43,652 bases of DNA from an uncultured Ruminiclostridium sp. (GTDB lineage: Bacteria; Bacillota; Clostridia; Oscillospirales; Ruminococcaceae): assembly GCA_947627695.1 (NCBI GenBank), contig CANQXF010000019.1:1-43652 (forward strand), read 5' to 3'. Under the pieces are notes generated by a model. It was not told the DNA's origin and ran no database searches. It saw only the letters and a program-made list of their open reading frames with translations. Below are positions 1-7,272 of this stretch, in pieces. Position numbers and translations under genes: made by a program. Each line of letters starts with the position of its first letter. Position 1 is the first letter of the stretch.

Positions 1-58
1 TTACTAAATTCTTTACTGTTCAATTTTCAAGGAGCAGCTTCCCCTCTCGGGGACAGCT
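1..58 (-). other. rRNA operon leader (partial, runs off left edge)
   Basis: Read on the minus strand, this stretch contains a CCCC-GAGA-GGGG hairpin inside an AGCT/AGCT outer stem (36-58), followed by TGCTCCTTGAAAATTGAACA (17-36). That resembles the boxA-like antitermination sequence and the 'TTTGAAAACTGAACA' motif common in Firmicute pre-16S leaders. Together with the two upstream promoters it suggests the transcript is a ribosomal RNA operon whose 16S gene begins left of the window. The rRNA itself is not visible, so the identity is an inference from the leader. Confidence 0.65.
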
Positions 59-63
59 TTATT

Positions 64-92
64 ATTTTAGCACATCTCTCGCCTTTTGTCAA
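64..92 (-). promoter_or_regulatory. Strong sigma-A promoter, proximal rrn promoter (P2)
   Basis: On the minus strand, TTGACA (87-92) and TAAAAT (64-69) are separated by exactly 17 bp. Directly upstream of the -35 (about 93-125) lie repeated A-tracts (AAAAAAG/TTTTAAAAAG), which resemble an UP element, as at rRNA promoters. Confidence 0.85.
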
Positions 93-185
93 TACCTTTT
101 TAAAACTTTTTTCAACTTTTTTCAAGGCTTGTACATATAGGCTTTTCAATGCGCTTCAGCGCTCCCTTTTTTCGAGCGCTTGATT

Positions 186-214
186 ATTATATCACTTGTG
201 GTTGGGCTTGTCAA
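186..214 (-). promoter_or_regulatory. Consensus sigma-A promoter, distal rrn promoter (P1)
   Basis: TTGACA (209-214) and TATAAT (186-191) on the minus strand are separated by 17 bp, a perfect consensus. Between P1 and P2 there is an AGCGCT inverted pair (158-163 and 175-180). Two consecutive strong promoters facing the same way are typical of rRNA operons. Confidence 0.85.
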
Positions 215-237
215 GGGGGTAAATGAAAATAAAACAG

Positions 238-268
238 AAAAACGGCGAAGGATTTTTTCGCCGTTTTT
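238..268 (-). terminator. Rho-independent terminator of nrdR
   Basis: A 12-bp perfect stem (238-249 with 257-268, core CGGCGAA/TTCGCCG) has a 7-nt loop and a T-run on the minus-strand 3' side. It lies 32 bp beyond the nrdR stop and separates it from the rrn promoters. Confidence 0.85.
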
Positions 269-299
269 GTCGATTTTTAACAAAGGGTAAGCTAAAATG

Positions 300-752
300 T
301 CACTTTTCCTCCTCGGACAGCTCGGTGATGATCTTCATAAAGCTGTCGATGTCGTTGAAATCACGGTATACGGAGGCAAAGCGTATATACGCAACATGGT
401 CGATGTTCTTCAGCTTGTGCAAAACCATTTCGCCTATCTTGTCGCTGGTGACCTCGCGCTGTAGGCTGTTTTTCAGCTCGTTCACTATCTCGTCCACCAT
501 ATTCTCCACCGTTTCAAGCTGGATGGGGCGCTTTATTGTCGCTCTCAGGAGCCTGTCTATCAGCTTCTGGCGGTCGAAGGGCTCGATAGAATGGTCCTTC
601 TTTATTACCACTAAGGGGATATTTTCGATTATCTCATAGGTGGTAAATCTGCATTTGCATTTCAAACATTCCCTGCGGCGGCGTATCTTGTTTTCCGTGG
701 GGCGGGAGTCAATGACCTTGCTGTCTTCATATCCACATTCGGGGCATCTCAT
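300..752 (-). CDS. nrdR: Transcriptional repressor NrdR
   Basis: This is the nucleotide-sensing repressor of ribonucleotide reductase genes, acting on NrdR boxes when bound to ATP/dATP. The 150-aa protein has the normal family length. An N-terminal zinc ribbon (C3, C6, C29, C32, with RRRREC basic stretch) is followed by an ATP-cone domain at about residues 46-136 ([18 protein letters not shown] start). The ATG at 752 is preceded only by a weak GTGAGAAG ribosome site. It appears monocistronic, with its own promoter (797-825) and terminator (238-268). No ribonucleotide reductase gene or obvious NrdR box pair is seen in the window, so its targets lie elsewhere. Confidence 0.96.
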   Translation of the reverse strand: MRCPECGYEDSKVIDSRPTENKIRRRRECLKCKCRFTTYEIIENIPLVVIKKDHSIEPFDRQKLIDRLLRATIKRPIQLETVENMVDEIVNELKNSLQREVTSDKIGEMVLHKLKNIDHVAYIRFASVYRDFNDIDSFMKIITELSEEEK

Positions 753-796
753 AGGCTTCTCACTTTCACAATATTGTCGGATTTTCGTACAATTTT

Positions 797-825
797 ATTT
801 TAACACTTTTACAGCGGTTTTGCAA
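797..825 (-). promoter_or_regulatory. Sigma-A promoter of nrdR
   Basis: On the minus strand, TTGCAA (820-825) and TAAAAT (797-802) are separated by 17 bp. A second TAAAAT lies 5 bp downstream. The promoter falls just after the stop of the isomerase-like gene, so nrdR can be transcribed independently. Confidence 0.7.
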
Positions 826-831
826 GGGGTT

Positions 832-1608
832 TCAGAAAAATGAGCGCATAAACTCCACGCTTTTGTAAAGCTCCTCCGCTTTTTCAAAGCCGCTGCTGTA
901 CAGCTCAAGGATTATGCTGCCGCTGTAATTGCTTTCTTTAAGCGCTTTTGCAAGGCGTGGAAAGTCGAAATTCCCCTTTCCTACGGGAACGCAGTCTTTT
1001 TCGAAATCGTTGTCGCTCAGGTGGTAATGCACTATCGAAGGTCCCAAAGCGTTCATTATTTCAAAGGGGTCAATGCCGCTTCTTAAAGCCTGTTTCACAT
1101 CAAGGACGAAGGAGCAGTCCTCCCCAAGCTGTCTTTTCATATTTGTAAGGAATTGCAGGCTGCCGCTTTTGCAGTAGCTGACGTTTTCCTGTGCGACGGT
1201 GACGCCGAAGGAATTTCCCAAAGCACGAAGCATAGAATAACGCTCAAAGTAAAGGCTTTCGGGACATTTTGCGCTTTTCAGTGCGCCGTGAAGAACGAAA
1301 ATTTTCGCTCCGAGGCAGTTCATTATCTCAAAATAACGGCGGTAAACGTCAAGTATCTCGGTGAGGCGGCGGGGGTAATCTCCGAAGAGGGACATTGTTT
1401 CTATTGCGCTGGTGTAGGGGTGAACGGAGGGGATATTTATGCCGTTTTCCAGAACGGTATTTTTTATTTTCTCGTATATTTCGCCGTGCAGCTCGCAGTC
1501 GGCGTTGAAAAATATCTCGGCGGTACTTACGCCGCCGTCCGCCAGCAGGCTCAGCGCCTTTTCCGTTTCCATAGGATAAAAGCAGGCGGTGGATATTCCT
1601 ATCTCCAT
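832..1608 (-). CDS. Sugar phosphate isomerase/epimerase-like TIM-barrel protein
   Basis: A 258-aa protein of the AP endonuclease 2 / xylose isomerase-like TIM-barrel superfamily. It starts with the typical first strand MEIGISTACF. Plausible metal ligands occur in order: Glu in VAQENVS, Asp in FVLDVKQ, His in VHYHLSD, Glu in ILELYS. The ATG at 1608 is chosen because AGGGAGG sits just upstream and because a longer reading would overlap secF. It lies downstream of secF, separated by a hairpin, so it may receive secDF read-through. The substrate cannot be told from sequence. The family includes hydroxypyruvate, tagatose and inosose isomerases/epimerases as well as endonuclease IV; the sugar isomerase type is more likely because of length and the lack of endonuclease IV signature motifs. 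Confidence 0.85.
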   Translation of the reverse strand: MEIGISTACFYPMETEKALSLLADGGVSTAEIFFNADCELHGEIYEKIKNTVLENGINIPSVHPYTSAIETMSLFGDYPRRLTEILDVYRRYFEIMNCLGAKIFVLHGALKSAKCPESLYFERYSMLRALGNSFGVTVAQENVSYCKSGSLQFLTNMKRQLGEDCSFVLDVKQALRSGIDPFEIMNALGPSIVHYHLSDNDFEKDCVPVGKGNFDFPRLAKALKESNYSGSIILELYSSGFEKAEELYKSVEFMRSFF

Positions 1609-1633
1609 TTGTTCCTCCCTTCTCAAAATCAAA

Positions 1634-1661
1634 CAGAGCCGACTGAACAAGATCGGCTCTG
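1634..1661 (-). terminator. Possible weak terminator or spacer hairpin after secF
   Basis: A 9-bp stem (1634-1642 with 1653-1661, AGAGCCGA/TCGGCTCT core) lies between the secF stop and the next gene. It is followed on the minus strand by an interrupted T-tract (GTTTGATTTTGAG), so termination would be partial. Confidence 0.5.
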
Positions 1662-1667
1662 AATACG

Positions 1668-2618
1668 TTATTTTGCTGCTGCCTGTTTTTTGCTCTTGTG
1701 AAGCTGCCACATTACCCACAATGAACCTGACAGGAACACTGATGAATAGAAGCCCGCAATAAGACCGATAAGCAGCGGGAATGCAAAGCTGATTATCGAT
1801 TCAACGCCGCATATCCATGCTACCACGCATATTGCCAAAGCTGCGAAAGCGGTGGTTATGGTGGTGTTTATGGAACGTGTCATAGTCTGGGTTACGCTGG
1901 TGTTCATCAGCTCTACAAGTCCCATTCTCTTGCCGTAAAGGGTTCTGTTTTCACGGATACGGTCGTAGGTTACGATAGTATTGTTGATAGAGTAACCGAG
2001 GATAGTCAGTATTACCGCCATAAAGTTTGCGTCAACGGGCAGGCGGAAGAAGATGAATACCGCAAACACGATTATGATGTCGTGCATAAGCGCTACCAGA
2101 GCGAAGATACCTGCGGAAAGACCGCCTATCTTCTTAAAGCGGAAGGCAATGTAAATTACCAGCAGCAGGAATGAGAACAGCACCGCTACAAGGCATTTTA
2201 CGAAGAATTTAACGCCTGAGGTGGGATTTACGTCCTGCGTGTTCTGGTGGGTCAACTGATTGGAGGCAAACTGTTCCTCCAGTTTGTCGCTAAGCTCGTT
2301 CTGAGCGTCCTCTGTGAAGGCGTCGTTTGCGGAGAAGGAGAGGGTCACGCTGTTGGTCATTCCTCCTGTGGAAACGATAGCGCTGCCCGTGGATACTCCC
2401 ACGGTGCCGTAGCCGTAGCTTTCGGCGGCGGATTTTACCGCGCCTGTGTCAAGGTCGCCTGTGTAGCTGTACGTTACAAGAGTACCGCCCTTGAACTCGA
2501 TGTCCACCTCAATGCCGAATATCAGCGCAACTACAAGCGCGATAAAGGCAATGACGATGGGGACTGCGAAGAATATTTTTCTTTTTCCGAAGATGTCTAA
2601 AATCTTTTTATTTTTCAT
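1668..2618 (-). CDS. secF: Protein translocase subunit SecF
   Basis: The membrane partner of SecD that uses the proton-motive force to help SecYEG-driven protein export. The 316-aa protein has an N-terminal membrane segment (FFAVPIVIAFIALVVALIFG), a SecF motif near VDIEFKGGTLVTYSY, a periplasmic P4-like region to about residue 130, and five C-terminal membrane helices including GYSINNTIVTYDRIRENR. The ATG at 2618 was chosen over an upstream ATG at 2633 because GGAGGTG is placed 7 nt before it. It overlaps the secD end by 11 bp, so the two are translationally coupled. SecD and SecF are separate polypeptides, unlike the fused SecDF of Bacillus. Confidence 0.96.
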   Translation of the reverse strand: MKNKKILDIFGKRKIFFAVPIVIAFIALVVALIFGIEVDIEFKGGTLVTYSYTGDLDTGAVKSAAESYGYGTVGVSTGSAIVSTGGMTNSVTLSFSANDAFTEDAQNELSDKLEEQFASNQLTHQNTQDVNPTSGVKFFVKCLVAVLFSFLLLVIYIAFRFKKIGGLSAGIFALVALMHDIIIVFAVFIFFRLPVDANFMAVILTILGYSINNTIVTYDRIRENRTLYGKRMGLVELMNTSVTQTMTRSINTTITTAFAALAICVVAWICGVESIISFAFPLLIGLIAGFYSSVFLSGSLWVMWQLHKSKKQAAAK

Positions 2619-4017
2619 TGGTGACACCTCCATAGAAGAAAGGCTTTCTGAAGGTCTTAAAGCGTGCTATGGACGCTGTCATCAGCCTTGAGAAGAGAAT
2701 ACCGAACAGGAAGTTCAGCACAACGCCCACCGCAAGAGTGTAGCCGAAGGAGAATATCGTGCCCTCGGTAGAGGCGCCGAACCAGGTGAATATGGGCGAA
2801 AGGATTATCGCGCATATGCTGTCGGTGGTACCGAATGCGCCCATAAGGATTATCGCCACGATTATCATTGTGATGTTGCCGTCAAATACTGCGGAGAAGG
2901 CTCTCTTGTAGCCTGTACGGATAGCGCCGTCAATGGATTTGCCCGCATACATCTCTTCCTTTATTCTCTCGGCGGTGATAACATTGGCGTCAACGCCCAT
3001 ACCTACCGCAAGGATTATACCTGCAATACCGGGAATAGTAAGGGTAAAGCTGTCGTTGAAGGGGAAGAAGCCTGTTATTGCGGCAAAGGTTCCCGCAACC
3101 TGTCCCACAAGGGCAATAGACGCGATACAGCCGGGGAGACGGTATTTAAGTATCATAAAGATAACGATGAAAGCAAAGCCAATAAGTCCCGCAATAGCCA
3201 TTGCATCTCTTGCGCCCTCGCCCAGAGTGGGGCTTATTGTGCTGAAGTTTTCACGTTCCATTCTGAAAGGCAGTGCGCCGCCGTTTATCTTATCGGCAAG
3301 CTCCTTGGCGCTTTCTGCGTCAAAGGAACCGCTTATGGTAGCCGTGCCGCCTGTTATCTGCTCGTTTACCGACGGATAGGAAATGCAGTCGTCGTCCATC
3401 CAGATGGAGATAGAGCCTTTTCCCGCAAGACGTCCAGTTGCGTCGGAAAATGCCTGCTTTCCGCTTTCCTTAAGGACAAGCTGTATCTGATATTCCTTTT
3501 CCTCGGTGTTGTAATAGGGAGTAGCGCTTTCAACATCGGAGCCGCTGAGCACCAGAGGAAGGTCCTCATAGGTTTTTCCCTCCTCTATTGCGGAGGGGGT
3601 TCCCTCACGGAAAGTGAGCATAGCGGTCTCGCCTAACTCCTTTACAGCCGCCTCGGGATCGAAGTCGGTGTCCTCAGACTGCCAAGGGAAACGCACAATT
3701 ATCTGATCGGCGGTGTAGTCCATATAAAGGTCGTAGTCTGTGATGTTGTTGTTCAGCATACGGGTCTCGATTATGGAGCGTGCGGCGTCCATTTCCGCGT
3801 CGGTGGCGTTGTATCCCTCGGGCGGGGTAAAGGTAACGTCCACGCCTCCTCTTATATCAATTCCCCAGCGTATATCGCTCAACCCGTTTATCCATGTTCG
3901 GGTGACGTCGCCGTAATGGGTATGCACGCCAACGAGGGCAAGCACCGAAAATACGGCTATGACCACGAACACTATGAAGAAAACGGGCTTTCCAATTCTT
4001 TTCAACTGAAATTTCAC
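2608..4017 (-). CDS. secD: Protein translocase subunit SecD
   Basis: The larger subunit of the SecDF export motor. The 469-aa protein has an N-terminal membrane helix (residues about 10-30), the D1 motif DIRWGIDIRGGVDVTF, an extracytoplasmic P1 domain to about residue 270, and five C-terminal helices with GMGVDANVITAERIKEE, the conserved SecD motif D5/D6 region. The start codon is GTG at 4017, with AGGA a few bases upstream; no in-frame ATG is close. Its promoter lies at 4116-4143. The leader between promoter and start contains two small hairpins (CGGGA/TCCCG near 4040 and AAGCTG/CAGCTT near 4070-4095). Confidence 0.96.
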   Translation of the reverse strand: MKFQLKRIGKPVFFIVFVVIAVFSVLALVGVHTHYGDVTRTWINGLSDIRWGIDIRGGVDVTFTPPEGYNATDAEMDAARSIIETRMLNNNITDYDLYMDYTADQIIVRFPWQSEDTDFDPEAAVKELGETAMLTFREGTPSAIEEGKTYEDLPLVLSGSDVESATPYYNTEEKEYQIQLVLKESGKQAFSDATGRLAGKGSISIWMDDDCISYPSVNEQITGGTATISGSFDAESAKELADKINGGALPFRMERENFSTISPTLGEGARDAMAIAGLIGFAFIVIFMILKYRLPGCIASIALVGQVAGTFAAITGFFPFNDSFTLTIPGIAGIILAVGMGVDANVITAERIKEEMYAGKSIDGAIRTGYKRAFSAVFDGNITMIIVAIILMGAFGTTDSICAIILSPIFTWFGASTEGTIFSFGYTLAVGVVLNFLFGILFSRLMTASIARFKTFRKPFFYGGVTNEK

Positions 4018-4115
4018 TCCGTTCCTGTATTTTTCAAGGCGGGAACGCTCCCGTCTGTGTTTTACCTTGTAAGCTGCCGAAAATCAGACAGCTTTATCAA
4101 AAAATAACCTTATAT

Positions 4116-4143
4116 ATTATAACAGAAATTTCAAATAAGTCAA
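4116..4143 (-). promoter_or_regulatory. Sigma-A promoter of secD-secF
   Basis: On the minus strand, TTGACT (4138-4143) and TATAAT (4116-4121) have a 16-bp spacer, about 100 bp before the secD start. A GAATTTTC/GAAAATTC inverted repeat without a T-run (4154-4170) lies just upstream, after the purB stop. Confidence 0.8.
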
Positions 4144-4173
4144 GGCTTTAAGAGAATTTTCAGAAAATTCACG

Positions 4174-5613
4174 TTAAACGGACAGCTCCGCTTTCTCTCC
4201 CAGAAGCTCCTTATTCCTTTCCAGAACGGGCTGTACGCATTCTTTCAGGAAGCTGTCGACCTGGGACGGACAGCGCCCGATATAATTTTCGGGCTTAAGC
4301 ACCGCCTTTATCTCCTCGGCGGTTATCATAAACAGCGGGTCAGCGGCTATGCGTTCAACAAGGTCGTTTTCGCCGCCCTCCTCCTTTACGACTTTAGCGG
4401 CGGCTATGCTGTGCTGACGGAGAGCCTCGTGAAGCTCCTGGCGGTTGCCGCCTTTTTCAACTGCTCGCATCATTATATTTTCAGTCGCCATAAAGGGGAG
4501 CTCCTTCATCACTCTCGCCCTTATGGATTTTTCGTATACCACAAGCCCGTCGGTGACGTTCAGCATAATGTTCAGGATAGCGTCTACGGCAAGGAAGGCT
4601 TCGGCTACGGAAATGCGCTTGTTGGCGCTGTCGTCAAGGGTGCGCTCGAACCACTGGGTGCCGCTGGTGAAGGCGGGGTTCAAGGCGTCTATCATAACGT
4701 AGCGGGCAAGGGAGGTTATGCGCTCGCAGCGCATAGGGTTGCGCTTGTAGGGCATTGCGGAGGAGCCTATCTGATTTTTCTCAAATGGCTCTTCCATTTC
4801 CTTGAAGCCGGCAAGGATACGCATATCGTTGCTGAATTTGGAGCAGCTTGCGGCAATTCCCGCAAGGACGTTCACAACGCCTGTGTCTATCTTTCTGGAA
4901 TAGGTCTGACCGCTGACGGGAACGCATTTTTCAAAGCCCATTTCCTGGGCTATCATCTGCTCTAATCTGTCTATCTTTTCCTCGTCGCCGTGGAAAAGCT
5001 CCATAAAGCTGGCTTGTGTGCCTGTTGTTCCCTTTTGCCCGAGGAGCTTCAGAGTGCTTATGCGGTACTCAAGATCCTCAAGGTCCATCAAAAGCTCGTT
5101 GGTCCAGAGGGCAGCGCGCTTTCCCACCGTGGTGAGCTGCGCAGGCTGAAGATGAGTGTAGGCAAGGCAGGGCAGGGATTTGTATTTTTCCGCAAAGGAG
5201 GCGAGGTTCGATATCACGTTTACCAGCTTGCGGCGGATTATTTGCAGAGCGTCACGCATAATGATTATATCGGTGTTATCTCCGACGTAGCAGGAGGTGG
5301 CTCCCAGATGGATTATCCCTGCGGCGTCGGGGCAGACCTGACCGTAGGCGTAAACGTGGGACATTACGTCGTGACGGACGAGCTTTTCACGCTCCTCGGC
5401 AACGTCAAAGTCTATGTTGTCCACGTTTGCCTCAAGCTGAGCCACCTGCTCGGGGGTGATGTTCAGCCCAAGATTCATTTCCGCCCTGGCAAGGGCTACC
5501 CAAAGGCGGCGGAAGGTGCTGAACTTTTTCTGCTCGGAAAAGATGTACTGCATTTCCTTGCTTGCGTAGCGGCTGCAAAGGGGGCTTTGATAGGTGTTGT
5601 GATCTCTTGACAT
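4174..5613 (-). CDS. purB: Adenylosuccinate lyase, animal-type
   Basis: Catalyses two steps of purine synthesis: SAICAR to AICAR plus fumarate, and adenylosuccinate to AMP plus fumarate. The 479-aa protein belongs to the fumarase/aspartase superfamily. The signature loop GSSAMPYKRNP (residues 283-293) carries the catalytic serine, with active-site histidines in RHDVMSHV (H81/H86 region) and THLQPAQ (H154). Length and several exact blocks (AAGIIHLGATSCYVGDNTD, KGTTGTQASF, WFERTLDDSAN) match the human ADSL type, about 480 aa, rather than the roughly 430-aa Bacillus PurB. The ATG at 5613 has AAGGAG upstream. It is monocistronic with its own promoter and is not in a pur operon here. No T-rich terminator is obvious after it. 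Confidence 0.96.
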   Translation of the reverse strand: MSRDHNTYQSPLCSRYASKEMQYIFSEQKKFSTFRRLWVALARAEMNLGLNITPEQVAQLEANVDNIDFDVAEEREKLVRHDVMSHVYAYGQVCPDAAGIIHLGATSCYVGDNTDIIIMRDALQIIRRKLVNVISNLASFAEKYKSLPCLAYTHLQPAQLTTVGKRAALWTNELLMDLEDLEYRISTLKLLGQKGTTGTQASFMELFHGDEEKIDRLEQMIAQEMGFEKCVPVSGQTYSRKIDTGVVNVLAGIAASCSKFSNDMRILAGFKEMEEPFEKNQIGSSAMPYKRNPMRCERITSLARYVMIDALNPAFTSGTQWFERTLDDSANKRISVAEAFLAVDAILNIMLNVTDGLVVYEKSIRARVMKELPFMATENIMMRAVEKGGNRQELHEALRQHSIAAAKVVKEEGGENDLVERIAADPLFMITAEEIKAVLKPENYIGRCPSQVDSFLKECVQPVLERNKELLGEKAELSV

Positions 5614-5673
5614 ATGCTGCTCCTTTTCTTTATTTGTATTTATTTAAATGCGTGTAATTTTCATAACTGATTT

Positions 5674-5702
5674 ATTTTAACATATTTTGTAGTTTTTTGC
5701 AA
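5674..5702 (-). promoter_or_regulatory. Sigma-A promoter of purB
   Basis: On the minus strand, TTGCAA (5697-5702) and TAAAAT (5674-5679) are separated by 17 bp, about 60 bp before the purB ATG. No PurR box or purine riboswitch is recognisable in the short leader. Confidence 0.75.
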
Positions 5703-5712
5703 TATGGGGAAT

Positions 5713-5747
5713 AAAAAAGCCCTCTGAAAATTTCAAAGGACTTTTTA
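5713..5747 (-). terminator. Terminator of the desulfurase/DUF3343 unit
   Basis: A long imperfect hairpin (outer AAAAAG/CTTTTT arms, inner CCTCTGAAA/TTTCAAAGG) begins right after the desulfurase stop codon. On the minus strand its descending arm ends in a run of six T. Confidence 0.7.
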
Positions 5748-5750
5748 TTT

Positions 5751-6875
5751 TTATTTTGCTAATTTCTTTACCGTTCTCACAAAGGCGTTTACCTCGCATT
5801 TGGTGGTGTAGACTGAGGGAGCAAAGCGCACCGTTCCAGTGTCCAGCGTTCCCAGCTTTCGGTGGGCGAGGTAGGCGCAGTGAAGTCCTCCGCGCAGGTA
5901 AAAGCCGTTGTCGCTGAGTCTGGCGGCGGTTTCCTCCGAGGACGAGCCTTTTACGTTGAAGGAAAACAAAGGCGCATTTTTGCGGGTGAAATCGCCGTAA
6001 AGGATTATTTTCGGAATTTTGGAAAGCTGTTGGTGAGCGTATCTGCAAAGCCGCCATTCGTGTTCGTATATCGACGCTCCCCTTTCGGCTGTGAATTTTA
6101 CTCCCGCGCCTAAAGCGATAACGCCTGATGTGTTTATAGTGCCGCTTTCAAAGCGGTCGGGGAGAAATTCGGGCTGCTCGGCGCTGGAGGAGGCGCTGCC
6201 TGTTCCGCCCTCGATAAGCGTTTTAAGGCGGAATTTTCCATCGGTTATCATAAGTCCCGTTCCCATAGGACCGTAAAGTCCTTTGTGCCCTGCGGCGCAG
6301 ATGATGTTTATACCGTCATCAAGGCTTATTGGCAGGACGCCTGCTCCCTGCGCGGCGTCAAGGATAAAGCAGATGTTATTTTCCCTGCAAAGGGCGGCTA
6401 TCCGCTTGTAGGGGAGGATAAAGCCTGTGACGTTGCTTGCGGCGGTGCAGACTATCGCTTTTGTGTTTGGTTTTATCAAACGGCGGAAGCTTTCCACCGT
6501 TTCATCGTCATTTTCACTTACTTTTGCTATGGAAAAGGTTATGCCGCCGCTTTTTGAAACGGCGGTAAGGGGACGGAAAACTGCGTTATGCTCAAGGTCG
6601 CTGGTTATTATGTGAGAGTTTGGCGTAAGTATGCCTTTTATAGCGGTATTAAGCGCCTGGGTGCAGTTCAGCGTAAAGCAGACGTTTTCGGCCTTTGCGC
6701 CGAAAAAATCCGCACATTCCTTTCTTGCGCCGTATACCGCCTCCGCCGTTTCCATTGACAGCTTGTGTCCTGCTCTTCCCGGATTTGCGCCGTAATTTAC
6801 CATAGCGAAGGAGCCTGCGCTTATCACCGAGGGCGGCTTCGGATAGGTGGTGGCGGCGTTGTCAAGGTATATCAT
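5751..6875 (-). CDS. Class V aminotransferase, cysteine desulfurase family
   Basis: A 374-aa PLP enzyme of the NifS/SufS-like cysteine desulfurase family, predicted to release sulfur (or selenium) from cysteine (selenocysteine) as an enzyme-bound persulfide. It shows the family start MIYLDNAATTYPKP, H96 (LEHNAV), D173 (ILDAAQG), the PLP lysine K198 (AAGHKGLYG), the FESGTINTSG stretch, and a candidate catalytic C333 in RGGLHCAYLAH. It resembles the subgroup often found beside selenium or molybdenum-hydroxylase genes rather than the housekeeping IscS or SufS. Its ATG overlaps the stop of the DUF3343 gene by 4 bp (ATGA), so the two are coupled. A sulfur-carrier partner is therefore likely; true substrate unknown. 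Confidence 0.9.
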   Translation of the reverse strand: MIYLDNAATTYPKPPSVISAGSFAMVNYGANPGRAGHKLSMETAEAVYGARKECADFFGAKAENVCFTLNCTQALNTAIKGILTPNSHIITSDLEHNAVFRPLTAVSKSGGITFSIAKVSENDDETVESFRRLIKPNTKAIVCTAASNVTGFILPYKRIAALCRENNICFILDAAQGAGVLPISLDDGINIICAAGHKGLYGPMGTGLMITDGKFRLKTLIEGGTGSASSSAEQPEFLPDRFESGTINTSGVIALGAGVKFTAERGASIYEHEWRLCRYAHQQLSKIPKIILYGDFTRKNAPLFSFNVKGSSSEETAARLSDNGFYLRGGLHCAYLAHRKLGTLDTGTVRFAPSVYTTKCEVNAFVRTVKKLAK

Positions 6876-7093
6876 GGCTTGCGCTTACCGCCTGTTATCC
6901 TGTCGGCGTTAAGTCCCACGGCTCCCAGCAGCCTTGACGCCTTATCAGGGTCGCCTTTTACCTTTATTCCGTAAGTGCAGCCGTTTTTGCCGCTTCGCTT
7001 TTCCACTGAGCATTTTATATTAAGGCTTTGCAGGAAATTTTTTCCACTCATAGCCTCGGTGTAGCTGTTCATTGCGATAAAATACGTTTCCAT
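6872..7093 (-). CDS. DUF3343 small putative S/Se carrier protein
   Basis: A 73-aa protein starting METYFIAMNSYTEAM, which matches the DUF3343 family, annotated as putative sulfur/selenium carrier-like proteins. It is cytoplasmic, with no signal peptide or membrane segment. It carries two cysteines (in IKCSVEK and NGCTYGI) that could hold persulfide, though it lacks a CxxC pair. The ATG at 7093 has AAGGAAGG upstream. The gene is the first of a two-gene unit with the desulfurase-like enzyme and overlaps it by 4 bp. That pairing supports a role in passing activated sulfur or selenium onward. The acceptor is not in the window. Confidence 0.75.
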   Translation of the reverse strand: METYFIAMNSYTEAMSGKNFLQSLNIKCSVEKRSGKNGCTYGIKVKGDPDKASRLLGAVGLNADRITGGKRKP

Positions 7094-7174
7094 TAAAGAC
7101 CTTCCTTTCTTTGTATTCTGCGGACATTCTCCCGTCCTTCTTCCTTTTTTATAAAAAGGTACTATATATTATGC

Positions 7175-7186
7175 CGTACAAGTACG
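7175..7186. repeat. Short inverted repeat in divergent intergenic region
   Basis: CGTAC-AA-GTACG is a near-palindromic site in the 179-bp gap between the divergent DUF3343 and sugar-nucleotide transferase genes. It could be an operator. No convincing -35/-10 pair was found for either gene in this gap, so the promoters here remain unassigned. Confidence 0.3.
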
Positions 7187-7272
7187 TTTTGATATTGAAC
7201 AACTTTTGCTGAATATGAAAGGGGCAGTGTTGGGATAATAATAAAATAAAATACGGCAAAGGAGTGTTTTCT

